Source: Cryoendolithus antarcticus
Taxonomy: Eukaryota; Ascomycota; Dothideomycetes; Cladosporiales; Cladosporiaceae
Reading direction: 5' to 3'
NCBI GenBank assembly: GCA_002077065.1
Contig: NAJO01000043.1
Location: forward strand, 186,001-250,000
Length of the DNA stretch: 64,000 bases
Shown here: in pieces, positions 22,111-33,207 of the stretch
Layout: every line of letters starts with the position of its first letter
Numbering within the stretch: the first letter of the stretch is position 1
Translations under genes and position numbers: made by a program
Notes under the pieces: generated by a model
Databases searched by the model: none
Told to the model about the DNA's origin: nothing
Seen by the model: only the letters and a program-made list of their open reading frames with translations

Positions 22111-22587
22111 GTGTCTTTTCTAGACACCATAATCTGCCTCTCGAATACCGCCGCCTCCAATTTGTCGCTGAACGCTATCTTCAACCTCTTGATCGCTTTG
22201 TCGAGTCTTGTGCTCTTTGGCCTGCGTGTTCGCAACGCACGAATCGAGCAAGCCACGGAGATGCCCTTCGTTCACTGTCTCCGCTACAACGAATCCTCCA
22301 TCTACTCTCAACTTGATCCTCGTGCTTGCGTCGACTGGATCGTGATTCACCCTTCCGTTTTGGCCCAAGAACGCATCACTGAGGTTGATAAAAAATGCTA
22401 CTCGACTTGCAAGATGATGGGTCAGAAGTGCGGCCTGTATGCAACTCACAGGGAGGTCCTCAACTACAAGTGTGTGAGCATAGACACGCTGTGTGGGGTG
22501 GGCGGATGCGCGAATGTGATCTGTTATGATCACGCTGGAAAGCAAGTCAACTATTGTAACAACAGCTGGGCATCAGGGGTGTACTGA
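22111..22587 (+). CDS. Cysteine-rich family copy 3 (5' end unresolved)
   Basis: The open frame ends at TGA 22585-22587. A hydrophobic segment (NAIFNLLIALSSLVLFGLRV) precedes the family core: VHCLR, 16 residues, CVDW, ITEVDKKCYSTCKMMGQKC, then YKCVSID. A tail with four more cysteines follows, which the other copies lack. No in-frame ATG lies before the hydrophobic part; the first is at 22261, inside the ectodomain. The TTTTCTAG at 22116-22123 looks like an acceptor, so a spliced upstream exon is likely. One phase-compatible candidate begins at ATG 21971, with a weak GTACCA donor. Function unknown. Confidence 0.5.
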   Translation: MSFLDTIICLSNTAASNLSLNAIFNLLIALSSLVLFGLRVRNARIEQATEMPFVHCLRYNESSIYSQLDPRACVDWIVIHPSVLAQERITEVDKKCYSTCKMMGQKCGLYATHREVLNYKCVSIDTLCGVGGCANVICYDHAGKQVNYCNNSWASGVY

Positions 22588-22982
22588 CCTTTCCCAAGTG
22601 ATACGACGGAGGCGTCAAAAGCTCGCTAAGGATAAAGCTGAAGTGCCACGAGACTGTGAAATGCTTCGTGGCGGAAGGCGATTACGCAGGCGGAGCGGTG
22701 CACTCCGAGTCCCCCACGCTGGACTTAGTTGACGCTGGAGCGCTCCGACTCGGCCAAGTTGCGAAATTAAACTGATTCGGCGATTGGAACGTCGACGATT
22801 GTCACATAAATGTCGAGTACAACCGAAATCTCGCGCCCTCAAGCTGACCTGTTGCTTTCGGCGATCATCTGCTCACTGGTCTTGCGGACAACGCTGTAAG
22901 CGATAGTCCTTTTGTCAGTAGATCTTTCGTCCTCTTGGAGTAGCAAAGGCGGAATGCCACCGAGTCTTGATCTTAAGCCATC
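22588..22982. other. Intergenic region at the accessory/housekeeping boundary
   Basis: The 3' flanks of cysteine-rich copy 3 and JJJ1, which converge. No feature was seen. Confidence 0.45.
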
Positions 22983-24626
22983 TCATCGCTTTCCTTTTCC
23001 CTTCTTCGCCTTACTGCCGCCAGCACTACCATCAGTCTTGAGCGCGGCATGACCAAAGTCCTTGATATGCTGGAACAGCTGCGTCCTAGACGGAAAGGAT
23101 GCGTTGCACCTAGCACATTGGTGCGCCTTGCTTACCTCTTCCGTAGCACCGGCAGCCGCTGCAGCCTTCTTTGCCCGCTTCTGTGCTGCTTTGCCTAGCT
23201 TGGGCTTCTCGGATGGCGTGTCGTCTTCGGACGGATCAGCGGTAGAGATCCGCGTTTCTTCGAGGCGCGCGCGGATGGCTTCTGGCGATGCGTTGTCGCT
23301 GTCACTCGATGTGTCTCCTTGGGCCGGTGATGCTTCAAGCACGGCTGCTCCGACATTCGTCTGGCCTTCGGTAGCTAGTGGCTCGCTTGAGACTTGGTGC
23401 TCAGTCTCAGCATCCACTTCGTCCCGCTCCTCATCCGAGTGCGCTCCTTCGTGACATTGACCATTCGCATCACCATTTGTGTCCGGTGGTGCATCTGGCT
23501 CATCGCTAATGATCTCGTAGTCGTCCTCATCAACATCTGGGGTGTCGACGCCTTCCGTGTGCAAATCCAGGTTCGCGTTGTCTTTCCGCATCTGCCTCTG
23601 AACAGCCTGTACAGCTTTCTGGTGCTTCTTGCTCTTCTCATGCGCCTCGAATTGGCGCTCACTCTTGAATGTCTTATTACAAGCCACGCACTCAATGACC
23701 TGCTCCACGACCTCTTCCTCCTCGCTCTGCTCAATCTCATCCGGCTCTCGTACCTTCGTCCACTCAGGGACCTCGGCCGCCATCTTCGCTTCGTTCGCTG
23801 CTCGTGCACGCGCAGCTTGAGCCATCGCAGCATCTCGCAGCACCTTCTGTCGTTCCTCCTCTGACTGAGTGCTAGGAGTATATCGAGGGTCTCGCTTACG
23901 GACGAAGGCTACGAGTGCCCGCACAGCCTCATTAAATTCGCGCACACCCTCCTGTCGTAGTGCGTTGTTCTCCTTCTCCATCAAGCGTCGTATACGTCGA
24001 TCTGGCGCCTCAGACAACCTGTATTGATCCTTCCACGAAAACGTCTTCACGGTGGAGAAATTGGCCCACGCAGCATAGAATTGCTTCACCACATCATCGT
24101 GGGTGTCATCTTTGTGTCCGAACGTAGGATACTCGGGGGCCTCTACATTTTCCCACTGCCCTGCCGCCTCCTCTTCCCTCGCCAAACCCTCAAACTGCTC
24201 TCGCAAGTATCCAAAAAACCCGGAAGGCGCATCAGTGAAGTCTACATTGCTGTTGAACTTGCGAACGAGACGGGCCAGGTCATCTGCAGAAGTCATGCGA
24301 ATGTTCGAGTACGTTGCAGTCTCCTCATCGCCGCCAGCACCGTCTCCTCGCAGGATCGCGCTTTCATGGCTATCATACCATGCGCGCTCTTGCGGGTCCG
24401 ATAACACCTGGTAGGCTGCTTGAACTTCAGCAAAAGTCCTTGTCGCTTCCTCCTCACTGCCATAGTTGCGATCTGGGTGCAACTCGAGTGCCTTCTTGCG
24501 GTATGCCTTCTTGATCTCATCTTCGGTAGCCTGTCTCTGCAGGCCAAGGAGCTCGTAGTAGCTCGACTTGACCTCGACATCAGGCCGCACACCACCGGCA
24601 TCAGCGGAGGACTGCCCAGCACCCAT
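22983..24626 (-). CDS. JJJ1: J-domain protein Jjj1 (DNAJC21 homologue)
   Basis: Single exon, 547 residues from ATG 24626. The J domain occupies about residues 20-90 and has the HPD motif ([11 protein letters not shown]). A first C2H2 finger of the U1/matrin type lies near residue 315 ([20 protein letters not shown], then H). A second lies near residue 510 ([19 protein letters not shown]). An acidic linker separates the fingers and a Lys-rich tail ends the protein. This domain order is that of yeast Jjj1, which with Hsp70 and Rei1 releases Arx1 from cytoplasmic pre-60S ribosomes. The gene is transcribed away from the chitinase gene. Confidence 0.93.
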   Translation of the reverse strand: MGAGQSSADAGGVRPDVEVKSSYYELLGLQRQATEDEIKKAYRKKALELHPDRNYGSEEEATRTFAEVQAAYQVLSDPQERAWYDSHESAILRGDGAGGDEETATYSNIRMTSADDLARLVRKFNSNVDFTDAPSGFFGYLREQFEGLAREEEAAGQWENVEAPEYPTFGHKDDTHDDVVKQFYAAWANFSTVKTFSWKDQYRLSEAPDRRIRRLMEKENNALRQEGVREFNEAVRALVAFVRKRDPRYTPSTQSEEERQKVLRDAAMAQAARARAANEAKMAAEVPEWTKVREPDEIEQSEEEEVVEQVIECVACNKTFKSERQFEAHEKSKKHQKAVQAVQRQMRKDNANLDLHTEGVDTPDVDEDDYEIISDEPDAPPDTNGDANGQCHEGAHSDEERDEVDAETEHQVSSEPLATEGQTNVGAAVLEASPAQGDTSSDSDNASPEAIRARLEETRISTADPSEDDTPSEKPKLGKAAQKRAKKAAAAAGATEEVSKAHQCARCNASFPSRTQLFQHIKDFGHAALKTDGSAGGSKAKKGKGKR

Positions 24627-25042
24627 CACAGGGGGTGGCGATGGTAAGGTCGTGGTGTGTTTCGAGTTTCCCTACCTTCATATCGTGAAGGTTTCCCTCG
24701 GGGAGACTTCCGTTACAACCCCCGGCGAACTCACTCCATCTCATCTCAAGTCACAGGAGACATTACTTTGGACAATGTATTCGATTTCTCGGCATTGGCG
24801 TGCCAACACCAAGTTGAGCATCCAGCAGACTCTCGTGACTTCAGGCGTCCTTTGTACAAGCATCTGAGACCACGGACGGCAAGATCTGAGACTTTGCACA
24901 GCATAAGTACGACTTACATTCCTTTACCCTTGCATGTGGACGCACGCTCGTTTGCTATATAAAATGCACGACCTATACTCTGCGCCGTTTCGACGGAGAC
25001 CTTATTACACTCAGACATACAGCTTCGCTCCAAGATACCGCG
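24627..25042. promoter_or_regulatory. Divergent promoter of JJJ1 and the chitinase gene
   Basis: A 416-bp gap between start codons. It contains the chitinase TATA box near 24956. Confidence 0.5.
24956..24964 (+). promoter_or_regulatory. TATA box of the chitinase gene
   Basis: TATATAAAA lies about 80 bp upstream of ATG 25043. The ATG overlapping its end (24964) would lie upstream of any start site it directs, so it is an unlikely start codon. Confidence 0.6.
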
Positions 25043-26805
25043 ATGATGAGGTAGGTAGAGCTGGCAAGCAGTCTAAGCCCTACTGCACGCTCGACATCCG
25101 GCATTTGAAATATCAAGACCTCGAACTGACGACTGCGGACAGACTACTTCATACAACTGCCATTCACTGGCTCCTGGTGGTGGTGACTCTCGCTACGTCG
25201 ACCCACGCTCGCTCGCACGCCAATATCCACGCCAGAGATAGAAAGCTGCCATCAATATCGAACCCTCTGAACGTCGGCCACGCAATGGCGCAAAACCGGA
25301 CCGGCTTCCGCAGCGTAGCCTACTATGTCAACTGGGCGATCTATGCTCGCAACCATCAACCCCAAGACATCCCGGCTGACGAGCTCACGCACGTCCTCTA
25401 TGCGTTCGCGAACGTCCGCCCAGAAACAGGCGAAATCTACCTCACGGACACCTGGTCAGACACGGACAAGCACTACGCCTCGGACTCCTGGAACGACACC
25501 GGCACGAATCTATATGGCTGCTTGAAGCAGCTGTACCTGCTCAAGAAGCAGAATCGCAACATGAAAGTGCTGCTTTCTGTAGGCGGTTGGACATACAGTA
25601 GCAACTTTGCCGTCCCTGCTTCGACGCCACAGGGTCGCCAAGTCTTCGCCAACAGTGCTGCACAACTGCTCAAGGACTTGCCATTCGATGGCATTGACAT
25701 CGACTGGGAGTGTATGTGCCCTGTGACCCTCTCTATGCTCAGATCGTACTAACGCCGCGCAGATCCCAAGACCCCACAGGAGGGCGCAGATTTTGTCTCT
25801 CTCCTCGCAGTCACTCGGGCGTCACTTGATGCCTACGCCGCGACTGTGTCCTGTCGTCCGCACTTCCTGCTCACTGTAGCGTCCCCAGCGGGTCCTTCGA
25901 ACTTCCCCAACCTGCAGTTTCAACAAATGGACCGCTACCTGGACTTCTGGAACCTCATGGCCTATGACTTCGCCGGTTCGTGGGACAAGACATCTGGCCA
26001 CCAGGCGAATGTCTACCCTTCGCAACAAGCCCCCACTACAACGCCCTTCAGTGCGGATGCCGCTGTGCGGTACTACTGCCAGAACGGCGTACATGAGAGC
26101 AAGATCGTGTTCGGAATGCCACTGTATGGACGCGCATTCGAGAATACTGACGGACCTGGTTGTAATTACACCGGCGTCGGCGGCGGTAGCTGGGAGAACG
26201 GTGCCTGGGATTATAAGGTCAGTCGCATTCTGCATTGCACAGCTCATCTTCACTACGCATCCACGACATGATGACAAAGAGCATCGCCTCAGCTCGTCCG
26301 GAAAGACGTCGTCAGAAGCCCTCGTGCGGTTCCTACTGGCTGTCGAGTTCACCTATCAGCTCGATAGTAGCAATGGGCGCTTTTTTAACTTGATCTAATC
26401 TGACCTCCTACATCGCTCATCACATTGTTGCTCCTCCTATGCGTTACAGGTCCGCTAACCTCAGATCCACAACAGGCTCTGCCCAAACCTAACGCCACAG
26501 TCTACCACGACGACCAAGCCAAAGCCTCCTGGTCTTATGACCCGTCGTCCCGCACGATGATCTCGTACGATTCGCCGCAAGTCGCCGCCGATAAAGTCGA
26601 GTATATCAAGCGTCTGGGCCTTGGCGGTGCGATGTGGTGGGAGTCTTCGGGTGATAAGCCACGTGCGAGTAACGAGAGCCTGATCAATCTGGTCACGCAG
26701 GGACTCGGGGGTTATGGTGGGAAGCACATGGAGCGGAGTCTGAATTGTCTTGAGTATCCCGCGAGCAAGTTCGACAACTTGAGGGCGGGAATGCCGAGTG
26801 GGTGA
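25043..26805 (+). CDS. Secreted GH18 chitinase
   Basis: Exons 25043-25050 (8 nt), 25143-25711, 25763-26217 and 26476-26805 give 453 residues. Joining the 8-nt exon (ATG ATG AG) to exon 2 yields a signal peptide, [20 protein letters not shown]. Its intron has a GTAGGT donor and CTGAC branch site, and the downstream frame has no ATG of its own before 25285. The GH18 signature is intact across intron 2: [11 protein letters not shown], with Glu as general acid, and LLSVGGW as the SxGG motif. [13 protein letters not shown] near the C-terminus closes the substrate cleft. No chitin-binding module follows. Expected activity is hydrolysis of chitin in the wall or environment. A start at 25285 would give an unsecreted 403-residue form. 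Confidence 0.88.
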
Positions 26806-26947
26806 GTGTGTAGAGTGAGTGGTGGCATGGGGTCGAGCAGTGTCTTGAGGTGAATGTGCTCTAAACCTAGGTGAACTTTCAAGGCCACATTCAACACTCA
26901 CTATTGTTCGGCGAATGGTGCATCTTGAGAGCGCGCCCACATTTGCT

Positions 26948-28225
26948 CTACCTCCCCAACGGCCCAACAACAACAGCGACCATGACCGCCGCCTCCCTCT
27001 CCCATCCCTTGCCCGGCAGCTCACTCACTTCCTTGCCAGTACCAGCCGGCCCCCGACTTCCAGTCTCCACACATTCCCTGATAGCCTCTCTCACACGATC
27101 GCGATTCGATCGCAACGTCCTCGCACTGACGCCACCCTTTGACATGATCTCCTGCACTCGCCCCGACAGCTGTGACGCCAGACTGCGCCAGAAGTATGAA
27201 GGCAGTGACGAAGTATCAAGGTGGCGGAGCAGCGGGTCGAGGAGATTCGATGCCTCGGCGTCTGAGGGAATGGAAGCGTGGGCAGGTGACTGCGTGCTAG
27301 ACAGCAGGCTCTCAAGCGCGATGATGTTTTGACACCGACTAGCAATCTCCTGTAAAGTGCGATCCAGCGTCGGTAGAGTAGCAAGAGCGCGTGTGAGTGA
27401 TGCGAGTGAAGCCGTCAGAGCGGTCTGCAGATACGACGACAGCGCCGTGAGCTGCAATGTGGGCGTAAACCCACTCGACCCAACCTTGACGGGCGAAAGT
27501 AACCAAAGCGCCTGGACCGCGCCCACAGTCCTCGCCTTCGTAGCCTCTGAGTCCCTATACGTCGGCGCCGTAGGCCCAGAGACAGCTAGCACACTCATAC
27601 TGAACTCCCTGACCACCTGCTGCGCGCTCGCCAACAGTGTCCGCTCGGCAGGCGTGATGATCTCGTTCCGCAACGTGCTCACAACCTGCACACGTCCCAG
27701 CTCCTTCGCGTCACCCGCTGCGAAAACGTCACGGAGCTGTAGCACCGTGTTGGCAGCCTGTACCATACCCCTCTCGCTACCCTTGCCCTGCTCCACGAAG
27801 CCTTGAAGTTGTCTCCCCAGCCCCAGAACGCGCTGCACGCTCCGTCCCAATCTCAACGTCCTGCTCATCCGCTCAGCTGCTAGACGGACTTGCTCAGCCT
27901 GCTCATGACGCTCGCCCACTTCCCTCTCCAGCCTTCCATAACTCTCTTGCAGCTCTTTGACGCGTTCCTCTAGCTCCTCGAGCACGCGTCCACTAGCCTT
28001 CGCCAGAGAAGCAGTGTGTCCAATGATCGCATCCGCATGCTGTGTGGCGAGGGTATCTATGCGTGTGTCGACTTCCTGGACATCGAAGAGGACGCGGGAA
28101 AGGGGTGTCGAGAGGTCTAGTGGAGAGTCTTGAGGGTTGTTGGTCGCTAGGACAAGGGTATTGGCGTAGGTCGTGGGAGTGAAGGTGGAAGACAAGAGAG
28201 CGGCGGTGTCGAGATAAGATGTCAT
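26948..28225 (-). CDS. COG5: Conserved oligomeric Golgi complex subunit 5
   Basis: Single exon, 425 residues from ATG 28225 (MTSYLDTAALLSSTFTP). The N-terminal third resembles the COG5 N-terminal domain (PLSRVLFDVQEVDTRIDTL), with a following coiled coil (LEELEERVKELQESYGRLE). The middle carries VQRVLGLGRQLQGFVEQ and LRDVFAAGDAKELGRV. COG5 belongs to lobe B of the COG tethering complex that retains Golgi glycosylation enzymes. Fungal COG5 is usually near this length. An upstream extension of the frame to 28411 looks like leader sequence and lacks a better start. Confidence 0.85.
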   Translation of the reverse strand: MTSYLDTAALLSSTFTPTTYANTLVLATNNPQDSPLDLSTPLSRVLFDVQEVDTRIDTLATQHADAIIGHTASLAKASGRVLEELEERVKELQESYGRLEREVGERHEQAEQVRLAAERMSRTLRLGRSVQRVLGLGRQLQGFVEQGKGSERGMVQAANTVLQLRDVFAAGDAKELGRVQVVSTLRNEIITPAERTLLASAQQVVREFSMSVLAVSGPTAPTYRDSEATKARTVGAVQALWLLSPVKVGSSGFTPTLQLTALSSYLQTALTASLASLTRALATLPTLDRTLQEIASRCQNIIALESLLSSTQSPAHASIPSDAEASNLLDPLLRHLDTSSLPSYFWRSLASQLSGRVQEIMSKGGVSARTLRSNRDRVREAIRECVETGSRGPAGTGKEVSELPGKGWEREAAVMVAVVVGPLGR

Positions 28226-28557
28226 TGCTTGTAGATGTGGCCTCGGGGGGTTGATCGATGGTGAGGGTGGATGAGACGATGGAGGCAGAGGAGAGGTGGT
28301 TGTGAGCAGCAAAAATTTGGGGTTGGTAGATGGCAAAGCACTGATTGCGGCATGCGAGTTCACGGCACTGTCTGAGAACATCGGGTTACTAGTTATACAT
28401 GCGAGTATCAATAAGAACGTAGCCTACACGCCCAGCTGATTTCTTGCCTCCCTACGCGACACCATCCATTCATTCTGTTCTCTCGTCCTCTTTGCCTTTC
28501 CAAAGCGACCGTAAATCATCACCCATGTGCGCGTAACGCCTTGCCAAACCCAAAATC
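28226..28557. other. Intergenic region
   Basis: Upstream of COG5 and downstream of the membrane protein gene on the same strand. No element was recognised. Confidence 0.5.
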
Positions 28558-29185
28558 CTATCTGCCCCCAGTTCCACCCCGAGCGACGATACTCCCGAGT
28601 ATGATCATCCACACCAGAAACACCGCACCAATGATCCAGAACGCGAAAGCTGCTTGCCACGCCTGACATATCGTCTGCTGCTCAAGCCACGCCAGCGTGT
28701 TGATACTCAAGCCTGTCGGATGATTCGACGTCAGGATGTATCTCGTGCAGTTTCCGTTCACGTTTCCTTGCGGACCGAAAAGCTGTATTGCTGTCTCGAT
28801 TAGGCCAGTGGCATACAGCACTAGTAGGATGAAGGAGCCCAGTATCACGACGCCAGGGAGTAGCCGTCGCTGTGATATCAGAGCGAGCATGACCAAAATG
28901 AATATGACTGTCAGGCCGCCGACAGCGATTCCGAATGGTATTATCCTGAGCGAACTGTCAGCGCCGCAATCATGGTGTGGGTAACCACGAGACGACCTAC
29001 CAAGGTATTCCCAGCCCCAAGGCATTCTGTACCGTCACAAAGCTCGCAAACACACCAACTAATACTCCACCCGTCGCCAACATGACCAGGAGCCAAAAAT
29101 TGAGTTGTTGGTCAGGCCAGTAATAGGATTGCCGCACTATTACTCGCGTCCGCGACACGCTGCGGGAACTACGACTTCGCGCCAT
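28558..29185 (-). CDS. Four-helix integral membrane protein, MARVEL-like fungal family
   Basis: Exons 29001-29185 and 28558-28945 join in phase over a 55-bp intron (…GIPW|IIPFGIAVGG), giving 190 residues. A basic Arg/Ser N-terminus (MARSRSSRSVSRTR) precedes four hydrophobic segments. The loop between helices 3 and 4 contains two cysteines and an Asn glycosylation-type site (NGNCTRY, then TICQAW). The pattern matches a conserved small membrane protein found across Pezizomycotina. Its molecular role is not known to me, and the MARVEL label is by topology only. Confidence 0.75.
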
Positions 29186-29924
29186 CGCGTTGGCGTGTGT
29201 GTGGAGCGCTCAAAGAGAGATGGAGAGACGCTTCGTCTCGTCTCGATCGAGCCTGAGGAAGTGTAGCAGGAGGGACGGTAATGTTGCGCCGGAGCGGGCC
29301 AAGCCAGTGGTGGAGGGCGTCGACAGTGTATGTATGTTGTCGTCTCCTCTGCAGTCAAGCTTGCGCTCTTCTTCCCTGCACCGAGATTGATGTGTAGTCC
29401 GATGTCTCCCAGCGAATGGCTTTCCAAGTCAAGCAATGGCAGCGCGACAGCTCATAAAAGGCGGGGCGGATTGGGCTTCGTCTGAATGCCTGAAGCGTTC
29501 TTGGCTGGAGTAATTGCGCTGTTGATAGTGCTGAAGAGTATAGAGCGGTGAAATGCACGCCACGTGGATGCGAAAACAATATCACACAAGGGAGCGTTGG
29601 ACAAGAAGCAGTGAATCTATCCCAGCCGCGAGACATGGGCGACATTCGATGTTCTGACGTCGGCAAGTGGCGGGGAGTGGCTAGCAGAATGACTCGCGCC
29701 ACAGTCGTGGAACATCCTGGCGTGGTGATTGACATTTCCCGGCAATGTGCTCAAGTCGACTACATGAAGATTCCTGCAATGCGATTGTTAGTATTACATG
29801 TTGACTAGACGTTGCTTCTTTGCGGTACAATGATCAGGCAGTACATATACAGATCTTTTGCGCCGATGCAATGCTCCGCATGACCATGTCGGTCCCCAAC
29901 ACCAAAGGTCAACCAACAAGAGAC
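29186..29924. other. Intergenic region
   Basis: A 739-bp region between the start of the membrane protein gene and the 3' end of LCB1. Only short unsupported frames occur. Confidence 0.5.
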
Positions 29925-31564
29925 TCATGCCACCAATGCCTGTCGCTGCCACTTCTTGCTCTTCATGACAGTAGTAATCGCGTGCCGAACAACAATGCCT
30001 GCTTTCTCGATTTCGCGCTTGTTCAAGCCCGTCGTCACGCAGACTTTCAGCGCCGGCTTGGGCTTCCACTCCTTGATCAGATCTTTCGGAGTTGCGCCGA
30101 GAGCAGGTGGCATGGCTTTCAGTCGTGTTATCAGAACGCCGTTTGCGAGAGCCTGCAATGGTAGTCAGTATTCAGCCTTCAGTCTGCATCAGCCATTCGA
30201 CGTACCTCTTCCACACAATCCTGTAGTAGGCTCTCTTGCTCCTCGATGCTCAGGTTCCGTGCTTGCACATGTTCGTCTTTGAGTACGAGTAGCATCACTG
30301 GCGCTTCCACGCTGCTCTGACACCGCACCCAATCGCTTCTCGGATCGAGCTGAGCCCGCATGCCCTTGATGTTCTCCCGTAGACTCTCAATAATTTGCGG
30401 TTGCTCTTGCAGCATCGTCACCGTCTCACTCGCAGTCGTCGCAAGCAGTGCTGGCAGCGCCGCAGAGTATGTGTATGCAGCAGCAGATATTCGCTGATGT
30501 TCGACGATTTCCTGCGAAGCAGCACAAAAGCCACCACCAGACGACAACGCGCCTGCCAACCCGCCAATGATGAAGTCCACATTCATGGCATCCACATTTT
30601 GATGCTCCGTCAGCCCTCTCCCGCTCGGTCCAAGCACGCCGTATGACCACGTCTCGTCCAGAATGATCCGGAACTTGTATTTCGTCTTGAACTCAACCAG
30701 TTTAGGCAGATCCGCCATATCACCCACATTTTCAAAGAGTCCTTCAGTCACAATGAACCGTCTCGTCAACGGCTTCCCTCGACCCTCCTTCACCACCTTT
30801 TGCAACACCCTCTCCAAATCCTCCATATCATTATGCTCGTACCACCTGACTGTACTCCGACTGATCTGCAGACCTTTACGGATAGGGTAGTTCACCGCCT
30901 TGTCCGCCACAATGATATCACCTCTCTTACTGAACGCCGGGATGACGGAGCTGATCGTCGAGAAGCTCTGCGCGTAGATAATACATGCCGGCACACCCAG
31001 ATGTGCAGCGATGTCTGCCTCGCTCTTCATGTGCACATCCTGTGTTCCGTAGAAGCCAGGGGGACTGCAGGGCCCAACGCCGTATGTGCGGACTGTGTTG
31101 ATGGCCTTTTGCGTGAGCTCCGGATTGGTGGCGAAGTTATAGTGGTTGTAGCTCGCGAGGTTCGTGACAGTCTTGCCATTGCTGAGCTTCGTCTTGGGAC
31201 CAGAGGGCCCGACTATGACTGGTAGCCGCTCATTTGATTGGCGCTCGAACTCGGTTTCCTCGCTCGCGAGGGGTTCGGGCGTCCAGTCTTCGACTAGGTC
31301 ATCGATCTCGTCTTCCGTAAGGGGGATGGTCTTGTTGCGGTTCGTGGAGTAGGATTGCGCGAGGAGGTAGCGGACTGCGAAGATGAAGAGGAAGAGCTCG
31401 ACTGCTGTTCGCACGGGGTCGTTTTGGTGGGAGGACTTGATGTAGCGGATGACGATGGATGAGCCGGGGATGCGCTGGAAGGAGGATACGGCGGTGTCGA
31501 CGAAGCGTACTGCTGTGGAGGGAAGCTGGGTGTCCTGGATGCTGGAGAGGTAGGAGGAGTTCAT
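29925..31564 (-). CDS. LCB1: Serine palmitoyltransferase subunit 1
   Basis: Exons 30206-31564 and 29925-30152 join in phase over a 53-bp intron with an ACTGAC branch site, giving 528 residues from ATG 31564. A transmembrane segment near residues 55-75 (VELFLFIFAVRYLLA) precedes the aminotransferase fold-type I domain (NHYNFATNPELTQ, TYGVGPCSPPGFYGTQDVH, DETWSYGVLGPSGRGLTEH). As in all LCB1/SPTLC1 proteins, the PLP-binding Lys is absent. The subunit pairs with LCB2 in the ER membrane to condense serine and palmitoyl-CoA, the first step of sphingolipid synthesis. Confidence 0.95.
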
Positions 31565-32017
31565 GGTTGCGAAGGAGGTCAATCTTATTTGGTTGTGCGC
31601 ATGTCCTGGTGGTTTCTTGAGTGGTTGGGTATAGTCTACTCAGATATGTGTTATGGCCATGCAAATCATGTGTGCCTATCGCGATATGCTCGAAGGCAAG
31701 GACACTTCCAATGACCCTGTTGCATATTACCCATCACGCCCTTGTCATCATCAATCTCGGATGTCTCGGTACTCTTGGATCCGAGAATAAAACGTCCCGG
31801 CATGCCGATCACACATTATGACTTGCATTGGCCTCGTGGTCCTGCACTAGCTACCATCTGCTCGGATCTGGTACCTGGACGTTTTGCGGATCTTCAACCA
31901 GAAGACAGAACTTGATTACGCAGGATCTACATCTTGTACACTCCACCCGCGTCTACGGAAGACATTTGCACTTTTTCCGGGCGAGCCCCATACCAAGGCA
32001 GTCTCTCTCTAGATATC
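31565..32017. promoter_or_regulatory. Divergent promoter of LCB1 and TAN1
   Basis: A 453-bp gap between divergent start codons. No specific element was identified. Confidence 0.45.
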
Positions 32018-33207
32018 ATGGAGCAAGGCGGTAAGCGTAAAGCAGAAGCGTCTGGCAGAGATGGCGACGATAAAAGGACGAAGGTCAGTCCGGATCAAAG
32101 AAGAAGCGCCGAATTCGCCATTAGTTGTTCTGTGCTAATTGTGTCATCATGAAGACTAAAAAGCAATGGCAAGTACCTCGCAAGAACGGTCGCGACAACG
32201 AGCCAGCTCGTGCAATGCAGCCCGGTGACAGTGGCATTTTCGCGACATGCATCAAGGGCAAGGAAGGGAAGTGCGTTGGCGAGCTTCGAGATCTCTTCAC
32301 AGAGTACGCTGGACTGCTCTACGGCGCAGCGACCGGTGACGATCAGCAAGACGACGATGGAGCGGCAGAAGACATCGAGAAGCGCCTCGAAGCCGAAATC
32401 GCCAGTATCAAGAAGCCATCAACGGCGCATCTCTTCTCGCCCGTCAAGATCGATGTCCAGTGCGGTGAGCCGGCGCCTGTGCGATCATTCAAGCGACTAG
32501 ACTAACGTAATGCAGTCGTATTCTTCAAAACGGTGGCACCCGTCGACCCGGTCGGTCTCGTGTCGCGAATATGCGAAGATGCGGTGGCGAACCCACAACG
32601 CAAGCGGACCCGGACTGTGAAGCGACTGGTGCCTATGACCATGATGGGCCGAGCATCAGCGGAAGGTCTTGAGAAAGTAGCTAACGAAGTGCTCGCGCCA
32701 CATTTCCATACAGAGCCAATTTCGCTACGAACAGTGTGTACTCCCTTGCTTGATATGTTGCAACGCAGCACATCACAGTACTAACTCCGTTGTTTAGTAC
32801 GCCATCCGGACAAATATTCGAAACCACAGTATACTCAAACGCGACGATATTATCAACCAAGTAGCGTCTCTCGTCGGCACACCACACACAGTTGATCTAA
32901 AGAACTATGATCACTTGATCTTGGTAGAGGTCTATCAGGTAAGTCCAGACTCCACACCATATCCAAGACTGCATGAAGCCGCGAAAGGCAATCTGGCGCT
33001 AATAATCGTGTGCAGAACATATGTGGCGTCAGTGTGATCGATCGTCGATTTGAGGAGCTGAAGCGCTATAATCTGTCGGAGATATTTGAGCCAACCGCGA
33101 AAGAGTCCACTCAGGCGGTGAATGGTGACAGCGTGTCGGAAAGCCACGGTGATAGCAGAGTAGCTACTGCGGGTGAAGCTGCAGCTGATATGGAGACTGG
33201 AAGTTGA
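32018..33207 (+). CDS. TAN1: THUMP-domain tRNA acetylation cofactor Tan1
   Basis: The exons are 32018-32083, about 32155-32464, 32516-32733, 32798-32938 and 33016-33207, giving about 308 residues. The exact second acceptor is uncertain (32155 or 32164). The THUMP region spans VRICEDAV-type helices to HLILVEVYQNICGVSVID; it includes KRLVPMTMMGRASAEGLEK and YAIRTNIRNHSILKRDDII, which are recognisable Tan1 blocks. Tan1 binds tRNA and works with the acetyltransferase Kre33 to form N4-acetylcytidine at position 12 of tRNA-Ser and tRNA-Leu. The N-terminus is basic and could be nuclear-targeting. Confidence 0.9.

Noticed and set aside
23394..23864. 156-codon plus-strand frame inside JJJ1
   Set aside because: Antisense shadow of a well-supported J-protein gene.
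24934..25284. N-terminal extension of the chitinase from upstream ATG codons (24934 or 24964)
   Set aside because: 24964 sits on the TATA box and the predicted extension is not signal-like; the 8-nt exon model explains the leader better.
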